A stretch of DNA of 15,598 bases from Undibacterium sp. (GCA_019752975.1 JAIELM010000020.1:1-15598); one strand, 5' to 3'; numbered from the stretch's first letter, positions 1 through 7,155 are shown. Notes: generated by a model from the sequence alone, not told the origin. A program made the numbers and translations.

Positions 1-59
1 CTTTTCGCTTTGTTTGATTTTGACTAAAATAATGATGCATCGACCAATAAATCAATTCA

Positions 60-90
60 CCAACTAACCAACCAACTAATTAACTAATAA
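60..90. repeat. short AACTAA-type repeats in a leader
   Basis: Three imperfect copies of an AACTAA core (CCAACTAA at 60-67 and 72-79, TTAACTAA at 80-87) lie directly before the ribosome binding region of the first gene. The stretch is unstructured and pyrimidine/adenine rich. It may simply be an A-rich translation-enhancing leader. No protein-binding site is recognised. Confidence 0.4.
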
Positions 91-102
91 AGACGAGTTT
101 TT

Positions 103-447
103 ATGAACGCTCAATTATCTACCCTAGTGTTAGGTATCCTGCTTTCTCTTTCTGGATTAAGCTATGCGGCTGATGTCGCTCCTGTGATGGATGCCAAATC
201 CTGTGAGTCACCTAAGTATCCTAAAGCTGCGCTCATGAATGAAGAGACTGGAACGGTGACCCTGGGATTTCTTGTTTCCGCTGACGGTAAAGTGGTCGAG
301 TCAAAGGTTGAAAAATCAAGCGGCTCAAAAAGTTTAGACAAGGCTGCTTTGTCTGCTTTGAGTTTATGTAAATTTAAGCCCGGCAGTAAAGATGGTAAGC
401 CGGATCAATTGTGGGCAAAAGTGGATTTTGTATGGAAGCTTGAGTAG
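103..447 (+). CDS. secreted TonB C-terminal domain protein
   Basis: This 114-residue protein has an N-terminal Sec signal peptide (hydrophobic residues about 7-19, likely cleavage after SYA at 22 or one residue later). The rest is a single TonB C-terminal-type fold: the PKYPKAAL segment at 37-44, a strand pair ending in SADGKV around 58-63, and the closing CKFKPG at 88-93. Classical TonB has an inner-membrane anchor and a long Pro-rich spacer. This protein has neither, so it should be a free periplasmic protein and not an energy transducer in its own right. Two cysteines, C34 and C88, are the only ones in the mature part and could form a disulfide. The start ATG has only a weak ribosome site (ACGAG at 93-97). 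It is a single-gene unit closed by the terminator at 485-520. The family call is good; the role is unknown. Confidence 0.8.
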   Translation: MNAQLSTLVLGILLSLSGLSYAADVAPVMDAKSCESPKYPKAALMNEETGTVTLGFLVSADGKVVESKVEKSSGSKSLDKAALSALSLCKFKPGSKDGKPDQLWAKVDFVWKLE

Positions 448-484
448 CCGTATTATGCAGGACAAGACTCAATTGTTTTATCGT

Positions 485-520
485 AACCCGTCAGTGTAGT
501 CTATTGACGGGTTTGTTTTA
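485..520 (+). terminator. intrinsic terminator
   Basis: A perfect 9-bp stem (AACCCGTCA at 485-493 with TGACGGGTT at 505-513) encloses an 11-nt loop and is followed by a T-rich run (TGTTTTATT). It lies 38 bp after the stop codon of the TonB-C protein and ends that transcript. Confidence 0.85.
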
Positions 521-651
521 TTGTAACGGACTGAAAAAATCGCCTAAGTGCCGTGATCATCCTGCTTATGTTTTATCGCAGTTGTCGTCGGGGCTTTTAG
601 CTAGGACGATTTTTAGTCAGTCCTACTTTGTCGATTTTGTTAAGGAATAAT

Positions 652-1482
652 ATGTACCTCACGTTTGCTAATGGAGTTTGGGCTGAAGGTAATGTGCCAC
701 TAGTTGGCGCACAAGATCATGCGCTGTGGTTGGGATCGACTATATTTGATGGTGCTCGCGCGATCCGCGGTCATTTACCTGACTTAGATTTACATTTGGC
801 GCGTGCTTTACGCTCTGCTGAACACTTGGGCTTAACTTGTCCGTATACCGTGGAAGAGTTAATCACGCTAGTGCATCAAGGCGTGGCACAATTTCCCCCA
901 GATGCTGAGCTGTATATTCGTCCATTGATCTTTGGTACTGACGGTTTACTTATCCCAACGAAGTGTGGTTTCGCGCTCACTTTGTTTGATGCTGCTTTAC
1001 CCGATTTCGTGGGTTTTTCCGCCTGCCTCTCTCCGCTACAAAGACCAAGCCCTAAAATGGCACCGACCGATGCCAAAGCTTCCTGTCTCTATCCTAATAC
1101 CAGTCGTGCATTAGTTGATGCTAAAGCGCGTGGTTATGAGAATGCAGTGGTGTGCGATGGTGAGGGCAATGTGGCGGAATTTGCGACCGCCAATTTGTTC
1201 TTTGTAACAGCCGATGGTGAGGTGGTGACACCGATTGCGAATGGGAGTTTTTTATCTGGCATCACGCGTGCTAGAGTTATTTCCTTGCTCAAAGAAGAGG
1301 GAGTTGAAGTTACACAACGCAGTGTCAAGCCAGATGAATTGAATCAAGCAAGGGAGATTTTTAATACTGGTAATTACGGTAAAGTCATGCCCTGTACCCG
1401 CTATCAAGAGAGAGAGATAGCAATTGGTGAAGTCGCGACACTTGCCCGAAAATTGTATATGGATTTTATGCAGGAAACCTAA
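652..1482 (+). CDS. branched-chain-type aminotransferase (PLP fold type IV)
   Basis: This 276-residue class IV PLP aminotransferase resembles IlvE-type enzymes, which reversibly transfer the amino group between branched-chain amino acids and 2-oxoglutarate in the cytoplasm. The motif around the Schiff-base lysine is TDAKASCLYPN, with K142. It is followed by GYENAVVCDGEGNVAEFATANLF, in which E176 should contact the pyridine nitrogen and the TANLF segment holds the phosphate-side loop. An ELYIRP segment lies at 86-91. The protein is somewhat shorter than the roughly 300-residue E. coli enzyme. I chose ATG 652 because AAGGA at 642-646 precedes it by five bases; an in-frame TTG at 628 has no such support. 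A related fold-IV enzyme (D-amino-acid aminotransferase or aminodeoxychorismate lyase) is possible, but the lysine and glutamate contexts favour the branched-chain group. There are no biosynthetic neighbours to confirm the substrate. Confidence 0.8.
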   Translation: MYLTFANGVWAEGNVPLVGAQDHALWLGSTIFDGARAIRGHLPDLDLHLARALRSAEHLGLTCPYTVEELITLVHQGVAQFPPDAELYIRPLIFGTDGLLIPTKCGFALTLFDAALPDFVGFSACLSPLQRPSPKMAPTDAKASCLYPNTSRALVDAKARGYENAVVCDGEGNVAEFATANLFFVTADGEVVTPIANGSFLSGITRARVISLLKEEGVEVTQRSVKPDELNQAREIFNTGNYGKVMPCTRYQEREIAIGEVATLARKLYMDFMQET

Positions 1483-1499
1483 TAACGGATCGCACGTAT

Positions 1500-1524
1500 T
1501 CCCGGCGACACCCTCGAACCGGGA
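1500..1524 (+). terminator. weak hairpin, possible terminator
   Basis: A 6-bp GC-rich inverted repeat (TCCCGG at 1500-1505 with CCGGGA at 1519-1524) sits 18 bp after the aminotransferase stop and is followed by TGATTTTGAG. The T-run is poor, so this may only slow or partly stop transcription before glpD. Confidence 0.3.
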
Positions 1525-1620
1525 TGATTTTGAGTAAGTCCAAATACTGTGTAGTAGAGAGAAATAATTGCCGCAATTGCCGCGATGATGGTTATTCGTT
1601 TTACCTAGGAAAGTGCCGCA

Positions 1621-3282
1621 ATGAGCCACGATGCTAGTCAACACGCGAGTCAAGAGCAGCATCATCTGCGCTGCGATTTACTTATCGTCGGTGGCGGTAT
1701 CAATGGTGTAGGCATAGCTCGCGATGCTGTAGGACGAGGCCTTTCTGTTGTCCTTTGTGAGAAGGATGATTTGGCGGCACATACTTCATCGAGTTCATCC
1801 AAGTTAATTCATGGCGGCTTGCGCTATCTTGAGTATTATGAATTCGCGCTAGTGCGTAAGGCTTTGATAGAACGCGAAATTCTGATGCGGATAGCGCCGC
1901 ATATCATCACTCCGATACGCTTTGTCATGCCACACGTTGCGGGTTTGCGGCCACGCTGGTTATTGCGGCTAGCCTTATTCCTGTACGATAATTTGGCTCC
2001 ACGCGAGCTCCTGCCTGGGACGGAGTCGATTCGGTTTTCAAAGCATGAAACTGGTGCCGCATTAAATTCCTCCTTAACCCACGGTTTTATGTACTCAGAC
2101 GCATGGGTGGACGACGCTCGTTTGGTGGTGCTCAACGCTATTGATGCAAAAGAGCGTGGGGCGAAGATATTGACGCATACCGAATGTGACAGTCTGGAAC
2201 AGAAGAACGGACGATGGTTGGCAAGATTGAGGCGGCACGTGCCACATGCAAGTGGCGAGTCAGATGAAGACAACATATTAGTCGATGCTGCTATGGTAGT
2301 GAATGCGACAGGTTCTTGGGTTGAACAATTTCAGCATAGACTCTTACCAGCAATAGCATCGGCACCCACCATAACTGCCGCCAAATCATCAACAGCACTA
2401 CCCCCAATTCCCCCCGGTACACAAAAAAAATTGAGACTGATTAAAGGCAGTCATATCGTCGTGCCACGCCTGTTTGAACATGAGCATGCTTACATCTTCC
2501 AACACCCAGACGGTAGGGTGATTTTTGCTAGCCCTTTTCAGGGGGCTTTTACCTTGATCGGTACTACCGACAGCGAATTTGTTGGGAACTTGGACGAAAT
2601 GGCGATTTCGGAAGTGGAAGTTGATTATCTCTGTTCGCTAAGTAATCATTATTTTGCCAAACAAATCTCTGCCAAAGATGTGCGCTGGTCTTATGCTGGT
2701 GTACGCCCTTTGGTCGACGATGGGAATCAAGATGCAAAGGCGATCACACGCGATTATCATTTGCAATTGGTCACCGAGGGCGCGCCAATACTGCATGTTT
2801 TTGGTGGAAAAATTACCACTTATCGTCGTCTCGCCGAAGACGTGCTTGCTTTGATTGCTCCAGTATTAGCTTGTAGTGAAAGTAGTTGGACTGCCCATGC
2901 CTGTTTGCCAGGTGGAGATCTTGCGGGCATGTCCCCGCAAGAGCAAGACGGCCAATGTTTAGCCCATTTTGTACAGCAATGCCGCGAGCGCTACTCTTGG
3001 TTGCCTGATCAATTATTACAGCGCTTTGCCCGTTCTTACGGAACTCGTATTCATCGATTATTAGCTGATTGCGTTGACCTAGAGAGCTTGGGTGAGTGCA
3101 TTCTGGACGATTTGTATGAGCAGGAAGTGCGCTACTTGATAACGCATGAATTTGCACAAACCGCGCAAGATATCCTGTGGCGGCGCAGCAAGCTTGGCTT
3201 GCACATGGCTGCTGACGCCCACATTCGACTCGACGCTTGGATCCGTAGTCAAATCGTGTCTGCGGGCGGTTCGTCGCCGTAA
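1621..3282 (+). CDS. glpD: aerobic glycerol-3-phosphate dehydrogenase
   Basis: This 553-residue FAD enzyme oxidises sn-glycerol 3-phosphate to dihydroxyacetone phosphate and passes electrons to quinone at the inner-membrane face. The FAD-binding dinucleotide fold is plain: DLLIVGGGINGVGIARD with the glycine motif at 24-31, then SSSSSKLIHGGLRYLE at about 56-71, a GlpD hallmark. IKGSHIVVPR, a TLIGTTDSEF segment and SYAGVRPL with FGGKITTYR follow in family order, and the C-terminal helical DAO_C domain is present. Compared with E. coli GlpD as I recall it, there is an extra Ala/Thr/Pro-rich stretch of about 25 residues (roughly 244-268) just before the IKGSHIVV strand. An AGGAAAG ribosome site at 1607-1613 supports the start. 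No glpK, glpF or glpR is seen in the window, so it looks like a stand-alone gene. Identification is firm. Confidence 0.95.
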   Translation: MSHDASQHASQEQHHLRCDLLIVGGGINGVGIARDAVGRGLSVVLCEKDDLAAHTSSSSSKLIHGGLRYLEYYEFALVRKALIEREILMRIAPHIITPIRFVMPHVAGLRPRWLLRLALFLYDNLAPRELLPGTESIRFSKHETGAALNSSLTHGFMYSDAWVDDARLVVLNAIDAKERGAKILTHTECDSLEQKNGRWLARLRRHVPHASGESDEDNILVDAAMVVNATGSWVEQFQHRLLPAIASAPTITAAKSSTALPPIPPGTQKKLRLIKGSHIVVPRLFEHEHAYIFQHPDGRVIFASPFQGAFTLIGTTDSEFVGNLDEMAISEVEVDYLCSLSNHYFAKQISAKDVRWSYAGVRPLVDDGNQDAKAITRDYHLQLVTEGAPILHVFGGKITTYRRLAEDVLALIAPVLACSESSWTAHACLPGGDLAGMSPQEQDGQCLAHFVQQCRERYSWLPDQLLQRFARSYGTRIHRLLADCVDLESLGECILDDLYEQEVRYLITHEFAQTAQDILWRRSKLGLHMAADAHIRLDAWIRSQIVSAGGSSP

Positions 3283-3311
3283 TTGACTCTCTATTCCGCT
3301 CATCTTGCAAT
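3283..3311 (+). promoter_or_regulatory. candidate sigma70 promoter for the HAAS gene pair
   Basis: TTGACT at 3283-3288 and TGCAAT at 3306-3311 are spaced by 17 bases, a good -35 with a mediocre -10. They lie in the gap between glpD and the next gene, about 90 bp before the start codon. It is found by eye only. Confidence 0.35.
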
Positions 3312-3404
3312 TTGTCGCTCTGTGTTCGACGAGGAGATCCTTTTTCCTTACAGTAGCACCATAGCGAGCAAATACCGCACCATTGGCGCACAAAGGAGAG
3401 AGCG

Positions 3405-4187
3405 ATGAACAAGACTGAATACATGAATACCCTACAGCAAGAGTTACAGGGTTTACCTACTGAGCAAATAGACGAAACCATGTGGGTCTATGAGCAGAAA
3501 TTTGTTGATGGCATGGTCGCAGGCAGCAGTGAAGCTGAGATTGCCGCCAAATTACCCAATCCTCGTTTAGTGGCGGCACAAAAGCGCGCTAGTACTAGGG
3601 TGCAAAAACTCGGATCTAACTATAAGGTGGCCAATCTTTTTGGATTGCTCATTGCCACCATTGGCCTGTTGTTCCTGAACGGTTTAATGTTAATGCCGGT
3701 TATTTTTTACGGCCTATTCGTCTTCGTTTCCTACATCATTTCTTTGCTTGTCTATGGTCTAGGCATAGGTCTCTTTGCGGCCAGCGTCTCGGGTGTCGGC
3801 GAAATGGAATTCAAGCTACCACACCACTCATATCACGATCGAGGGCATGTTCGTAGTCGAGATGTACGTGGCTTTAATCACGATGTCGGGCGCGTTACGG
3901 TAGATATCAATACGGCCGGGGTCTTAGTTAACCGTGATGGTGTGGCCCAAACGGATGGTCTAAAAACTTTAGAGAGACACTGGGATGGGCGAGTTGGAGC
4001 GCAGGACGTCAGTATTCATATCTCTAATCGTTTAACGGGGCGTAATGTGATACTTGGAATTGGGGTGATGGGCATCGGTATTGCGTTGCTGCTGCTATGC
4101 CTCATGTTGACCAGATTAACGTTCATCGGGTTTAAGAAGTATGTATTGTGGAATTTATCCTTGCTCCGTAGTGCTATGCAATCTTAA
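3405..4187 (+). CDS. HAAS/DUF1700-like membrane protein
   Basis: This 260-residue protein has an N-terminal helical domain of the HAAS/DUF1700 type (about residues 1-65). The pattern is MNKTEYMNTLQQELQGLP, an acidic helix with YEQKFVDG, SEAEIAAKLPNPR and then a basic segment. Two or more membrane segments follow (about 75-97 and 98-125). A soluble part of about 85 residues rich in His, Arg and Asp comes next, then a last membrane segment near 215-237 and a basic tail. In Firmicutes such domains pair with PadR regulators and with DUF4097 adhesin-like domains; neither is seen here as a separate gene. The region around 150-205 (VTVDINTAGVLVN and similar strands) could be a short beta-rich remnant of that kind. 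The start is set by a strong AAGGAGAG at 3389-3396. The gene is 29 bp ahead of the next small membrane-protein gene and probably cotranscribed. The function is unknown; an envelope signalling or scaffold role is inference. Confidence 0.7.
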   Translation: MNKTEYMNTLQQELQGLPTEQIDETMWVYEQKFVDGMVAGSSEAEIAAKLPNPRLVAAQKRASTRVQKLGSNYKVANLFGLLIATIGLLFLNGLMLMPVIFYGLFVFVSYIISLLVYGLGIGLFAASVSGVGEMEFKLPHHSYHDRGHVRSRDVRGFNHDVGRVTVDINTAGVLVNRDGVAQTDGLKTLERHWDGRVGAQDVSIHISNRLTGRNVILGIGVMGIGIALLLLCLMLTRLTFIGFKKYVLWNLSLLRSAMQS

Positions 4188-4216
4188 TCGTCACCAATTA
4201 TTTAGAGAGAATAAAA

Positions 4217-4480
4217 ATGAAACCGCTCACCATTATCGCCGCAGGACTGTTGATTTTTGGCTTGACTATCGCATTGTTTATCGTCGTGATCATGCGTGCT
4301 AATGCTTATCATCCGGCACCATCAGCTGCTTCAATAGTGTCTGCAACTAGCAGCACAAGCGCTGCTAGTACAGCATCGGTTAGCGCAAGCGCTGCTGGTA
4401 CAGCATCAGGTAGCGCAAGCGCCCCGAGTGCCACATCGAGCAGTGCAGTGAAATTGACTAACGCCGCAAAACCTAAGTAA
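4217..4480 (+). CDS. small Ser/Ala-rich single-pass membrane protein
   Basis: This 87-residue protein of unknown function has a lysine at position 2 and one hydrophobic segment at about 4-26. The rest is an extracytoplasmic-looking low-complexity tail made almost only of Ala, Ser, Thr and Val, ending KLTNAAKPK. It is preceded by AGAGAGA at 4204-4210 and follows the HAAS-like gene by 29 bp in the same direction, so the two are likely an operon. The tail is encoded by 30-bp tandem repeats (10 residues each). This is the type of sequence that expands and contracts by slippage, and it may act as a flexible linker or glycosylatable stalk. There are no cysteines and no catalytic motif. It is most likely a real gene because of the ribosome site, the operon position and the clean transmembrane segment. 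Confidence 0.6.
   Translation: MKPLTIIAAGLLIFGLTIALFIVVIMRANAYHPAPSAASIVSATSSTSAASTASVSASAAGTASGSASAPSATSSSAVKLTNAAKPK
4351..4440 (+). repeat. three 30-bp tandem repeats inside a coding region
   Basis: Units at 4351-4380, 4381-4410 and 4411-4440 share an AGC(A/G)CAAGCGC start. The first two are near identical through GCTGCTRGTACAGCATC, and the third has drifted (GCCCCGAGTGCCACATCG). The period is a multiple of three, so copy-number change keeps the frame. Each unit encodes ten residues of the Ser/Ala-rich tail. Confidence 0.8.
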
Positions 4481-4536
4481 GTAAGAATGATTTTTGTCGA
4501 TAAAAAACAACGATTCATTTGAGTAATCATGTTTAA

Positions 4537-4563
4537 TTGCACAGAATTGGATTCTGAGATAAT
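4537..4563 (+). promoter_or_regulatory. candidate extended -10 promoter
   Basis: TGA followed by GATAAT (TG at 4555-4556, hexamer 4558-4563) matches an extended -10 element. TTGCAC at 4537-4542 is a poor -35 at a 15-base spacing. It lies in the gap before the periplasmic binding protein gene and would give a leader RNA of roughly 110 bases that contains the hairpin at 4606-4631. Confidence 0.35.
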
Positions 4564-4605
4564 CTTTGATCGTTTGCTAATTTTCACCTAATAAAAACGA
4601 GGCAG

Positions 4606-4631
4606 GCAGTTGCGCTTTTATGCGCAACTGC
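4606..4631. other. perfect 10-bp hairpin in a leader region
   Basis: GCAGTTGCGC (4606-4615) and GCGCAACTGC (4622-4631) form a perfect stem around the six-base loop TTTTAT, about 50 bp before the start codon at 4684. No T-run follows on the plus strand, so it is not a standard forward terminator. Read on the minus strand, a run of five T lies about ten bases beyond. It could be an RNA structure controlling the downstream gene, a stabilising 5' end, or a binding site. Confidence 0.6.
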
Positions 4632-4683
4632 TAACTAAGAAGGTGATATATTTATGCGATTATCCTCTTGAAGATTCGGATTT

Positions 4684-5793
4684 ATGACTACTTTTTACCG
4701 TACTAGCCTATTTTCAGTATTGTTCGCGTTTGGCCTCAGCAGTGCAGTGCTAGCGCAGCAAAATGTCATGCAATATGTCAGTGCCGCCAACGCCAAAGTA
4801 GCGAAGGCAGCGGCACTCAAGTCAAAATGGGATGGTCCAACTTCAGGTCCCAAACTACAGAAAGATAAAAGAATTATTTTTATCGCTCAAGACATGAGTG
4901 ATGCGGGGATCAGTGGTCTTTTTGCCGGTATGAAAGAAGCTTTGGCTGGCACCAACTGGCAATTATTACCTTTGAATTGCAATGGTAATTGCAATATCAG
5001 TGGCGATCAAGTCGTGAAGCAAGCATTAGGGATGAAAGCCACTGGGATCGTGTTGGCCGGTGTTGATGCCGCCAGTCAAGCTAAGGGATTAGCGCTCGCT
5101 GCGGCAGCTCATGTTCCGGTAGTTGGGTGGCACGCGAGTATCAAACCTGGTTCGGTCACTGGCTTATTTACAAACGTGATGACTGAGCCTAAAGAAGCTG
5201 CCCAGATTGCTGGATTGTTTGGGGTAGTTGAAGCTAATAGTAAAGCGGGTATTGTGGTGTTTACCGATAGCTCCACTCCTTTCTTGGCGGCCAAGTCGGC
5301 AGCCATAGTTGATACGCTTAAGCAATGTCAGTCCTGTAATATCCTCAGTGTAGAAAGCCTCCCTTTGCCTGAATCGCGTAAAAAATTCCCGACGGTGATC
5401 GAGGGTTTAGTGAAAAAGAATGGGGTAAAGTGGACGCACGTTATCGCTGTTAATGATGTGTATTTCGATATGATGGACAATCCTGAAATTGAAAAAATAC
5501 TACAAGGAACTAAGTTACGCGGCATTTCCGCCGGAGACGGTTCTACCAGTGCCTATAAGCGCATACACAAACAAGATTTGCAAATTGCCTCGGTACCAGA
5601 ACCTTTGTTTTTGCACGGTTGGCAGTTGGTCGATGAACTTAATCGTGCCATGTCTAACCTCACCCCTAGTACCTACATTGCGCCCTTGCACTTGGTGACT
5701 TCTCAAAACGTGAGTTATGATGGAGGCACTAAAGATGTCTACGATCCGTCCAATGATTTTCGAGCTAAGTATTTAAGTTATTGGGGAAAATAA
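4684..5793 (+). CDS. periplasmic sugar-binding-type solute-binding protein
   Basis: This 369-residue protein has a Sec signal peptide (residues 1-24, cleavage after VLA) and two Rossmann-like lobes of the periplasmic binding protein type related to RbsB and LacI (Peripla_BP_4-like). The pattern includes KRIIFIAQDMSDAGISGLFAGMKEA at 62-86, GIVLAGVDAASQAKGLALAAAAHVPVVGWHA and later THVIAVNDVY and ISAGDGS segments. In the family these proteins deliver sugars or autoinducers to an ABC importer or a membrane sensor. No ABC permease, ATPase or sensor gene lies next to it, so it is an orphan. It carries cysteine pairs CNGNC (99-103) and CQSC (215-218), plausibly structural disulfides in the periplasm. 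The start is the only sensible ATG before the signal peptide, although the ribosome site is weak. The ligand is not predictable. Confidence 0.8.
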   Translation: MTTFYRTSLFSVLFAFGLSSAVLAQQNVMQYVSAANAKVAKAAALKSKWDGPTSGPKLQKDKRIIFIAQDMSDAGISGLFAGMKEALAGTNWQLLPLNCNGNCNISGDQVVKQALGMKATGIVLAGVDAASQAKGLALAAAAHVPVVGWHASIKPGSVTGLFTNVMTEPKEAAQIAGLFGVVEANSKAGIVVFTDSSTPFLAAKSAAIVDTLKQCQSCNILSVESLPLPESRKKFPTVIEGLVKKNGVKWTHVIAVNDVYFDMMDNPEIEKILQGTKLRGISAGDGSTSAYKRIHKQDLQIASVPEPLFLHGWQLVDELNRAMSNLTPSTYIAPLHLVTSQNVSYDGGTKDVYDPSNDFRAKYLSYWGK

Positions 5794-5809
5794 TCGTCGA
5801 CTTAGTGGC

Positions 5810-5836
5810 AAAGGGCGATATCATCGCCCTTTTTTT
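5810..5836 (+). terminator. strong intrinsic terminator
   Basis: The stem AAAGGGCGAT (5810-5819) pairs with ATCGCCCTTT (5823-5832), with a loop of three to five bases, and runs into seven T (5830-5836). It is 17 bp after the binding protein stop. It ends only 13 bp before the next start codon, so that next gene must be expressed by read-through or from a promoter overlapping this hairpin. Confidence 0.92.
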
Positions 5837-5849
5837 CTAGGTTCAATCT

Positions 5850-6215
5850 ATGAATAAATCGCTCGCCATCCAAATCGCCAACGAATCTTTGCGTTTGAAC
5901 TTGCTCAACGAGGCTAATACCCAGTTTTCACAGGTAGTTCGCTATGTCAGTGATGAGGGTTGGTGGTTAAATATTCCATTAGCCAATTTTCGTAAAGAAA
6001 ACCACTTCTTACTGTGCAATGAAAAAGCCGGTATGATTCGCCACTTGACCATTAAGGCCAATCATATTCTCAGCCCTGCTACCAAGTTTCGCGTCAAAGA
6101 TGGCGTCGCCGACATTTTCATTTCCGCAGCTAATCCCAAAAAATTGGTCGACGTTCTGCAAGGTGGTAGCAAATATAGTTTTAACAAACACCTCGTTGAC
6201 GAGCATCGCTACTAG
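5850..6215 (+). CDS. conserved-looking small protein of unknown function
   Basis: This 121-residue soluble protein has no signal peptide or membrane segment. I do not recognise the family. It starts with a helical segment rich in Asn and Leu (about 5-25), has a GWWLNIPLANF stretch at about 37-47, one cysteine near 56 and a mixed alpha/beta C-terminal half with FRVKDGVADIFISAANPKK. The basic tail ends HRY. Its start lies just 13 bp past the strong terminator of the preceding gene and has only a weak AGG ahead of it. Its end is convergent with the minus-strand PLP enzyme, 10 bp apart. The opposite strand at its 3' half is also open, but the fit between two known genes and the non-random composition favour a real gene. 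It could be a small regulatory or stress protein; that is a guess. Confidence 0.6.
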   Translation: MNKSLAIQIANESLRLNLLNEANTQFSQVVRYVSDEGWWLNIPLANFRKENHFLLCNEKAGMIRHLTIKANHILSPATKFRVKDGVADIFISAANPKKLVDVLQGGSKYSFNKHLVDEHRY

Positions 6216-6225
6216 TCTAATTTTG

Positions 6226-7155
6226 CTATACAAATCCACGTAAGCCTTGTAAGCCCCCAGTGTGCACCGCGACGATGCGTTCGTTTTTCGTAAAAAAATT
6301 TTTACTGGCGAGTTGGTGCAAAGCGTAGAACATTTTTGCAGTATAAATCGGCTCAATTTCTAGCTGAGTTTGTAAGCTAAATTCTTGCGTAAATGTGCGT
6401 AATGCGAGAGGCGCTTTGGCAAAGCCGCCGTGTTCAAAGCCCGTTAATATCTCAAAATTTTGATAAGCCGGATAGCCACTAGCGAGGAGCAAATCACTGA
6501 CATCTTGCCTGAGGTAGTGTGCGTTTTGTACGCAGGCGATCCCTAAGACGCGACCGCGGCCTTGCATGCCCGCCACTAGACCCGCTAAGCTGGTTCCTGT
6601 GCCGCAGGCAACCACCAAGGTCTCAGGCACGAAGTCTAATTCATCGACCAATTCGGCCATGCCTTTGAGTGCCAAACTGCTGCGCCCGCCTTCGGGTAAC
6701 CATAGTGCCTCGGTCGTTGATGACAGTGGCAATAGCGAGACTAACTCCTGCCATGCCAAGTCTTCAACACGCAAACGGCGATACATCTCTCGCGACACAA
6801 ATTGGAGTGCCATCCCAAGAGCGGTACAGTCTTTTAAGGTCGCTGTCAGCTCATCACCTTGAGCGCGTAGGCCGCGCACAAACGCCATGCTGGACAAGCC
6901 AGATAAGCTCGCAGCATGTGCTAGGGCGTGCAAGTGATTGGACCAAGGACCGCCCATAGAAATCAACGTAGGAGCGAAATTTCCCCGATGTGCTTCGACG
7001 TTTTGTAAAGGGTATTTCAATTTCCGAAACTTATTTCCCGATACCTGTGGATGTAATAAGTCGTCACGCTTTACCCATAACTCAACGCCGGGAAAAAGTC
7101 TGCAATCTGGTTTAGAGAGGCATTGTAGAGGCGAGGCATGAGAGGAGAAAAGCAT
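6226..7155 (-). CDS. ACC deaminase / D-cysteine desulfhydrase family PLP enzyme
   Basis: This 309-residue fold-type II PLP enzyme is cytoplasmic. ELWVKRDDLLHP is followed by SGNKFRKLKY, where K42 should be the Schiff-base lysine. GGPWSNHLHALAHAA (68 onward) holds S72 and N73 at the position of the conserved SN of the family. Near residue 185 the glycine-rich ACGTGTSLAGLVAG is the phosphate-binding loop, and HTGGLQGLRG closes the protein. Members act on ACC, D-cysteine or related amino acids. True plant-type ACC deaminases have specific Tyr and Glu residues that I cannot confirm here, so a D-cysteine desulfhydrase-like or uncharacterised deaminase role is more likely. No clear ribosome site precedes the ATG. 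The gene faces the GGDEF gene head to head (56 bp apart) and meets the unknown 121-residue gene tail to tail. Confidence 0.8.
   Translation of the reverse strand: MLFSSHASPLQCLSKPDCRLFPGVELWVKRDDLLHPQVSGNKFRKLKYPLQNVEAHRGNFAPTLISMGGPWSNHLHALAHAASLSGLSSMAFVRGLRAQGDELTATLKDCTALGMALQFVSREMYRRLRVEDLAWQELVSLLPLSSTTEALWLPEGGRSSLALKGMAELVDELDFVPETLVVACGTGTSLAGLVAGMQGRGRVLGIACVQNAHYLRQDVSDLLLASGYPAYQNFEILTGFEHGGFAKAPLALRTFTQEFSLQTQLEIEPIYTAKMFYALHQLASKNFFTKNERIVAVHTGGLQGLRGFV

Noticed and set aside
1252..1665. 137-codon minus-strand frame over the aminotransferase end and the gap before glpD
   Set aside because: No ribosome site and no family resemblance; it is antisense to the conserved aminotransferase C-terminus.
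2813..3481. 222-codon open frame on the minus strand
   Set aside because: It lies antisense to the end of glpD and the start of the HAAS-like gene, its product has no recognisable motif and is very rich in Cys and Arg, and both plus-strand genes are well supported.
4351..4440. Direct repeats as a possible CRISPR array
   Set aside because: The 30-bp units are contiguous with no spacers, in frame, and inside a coding region.
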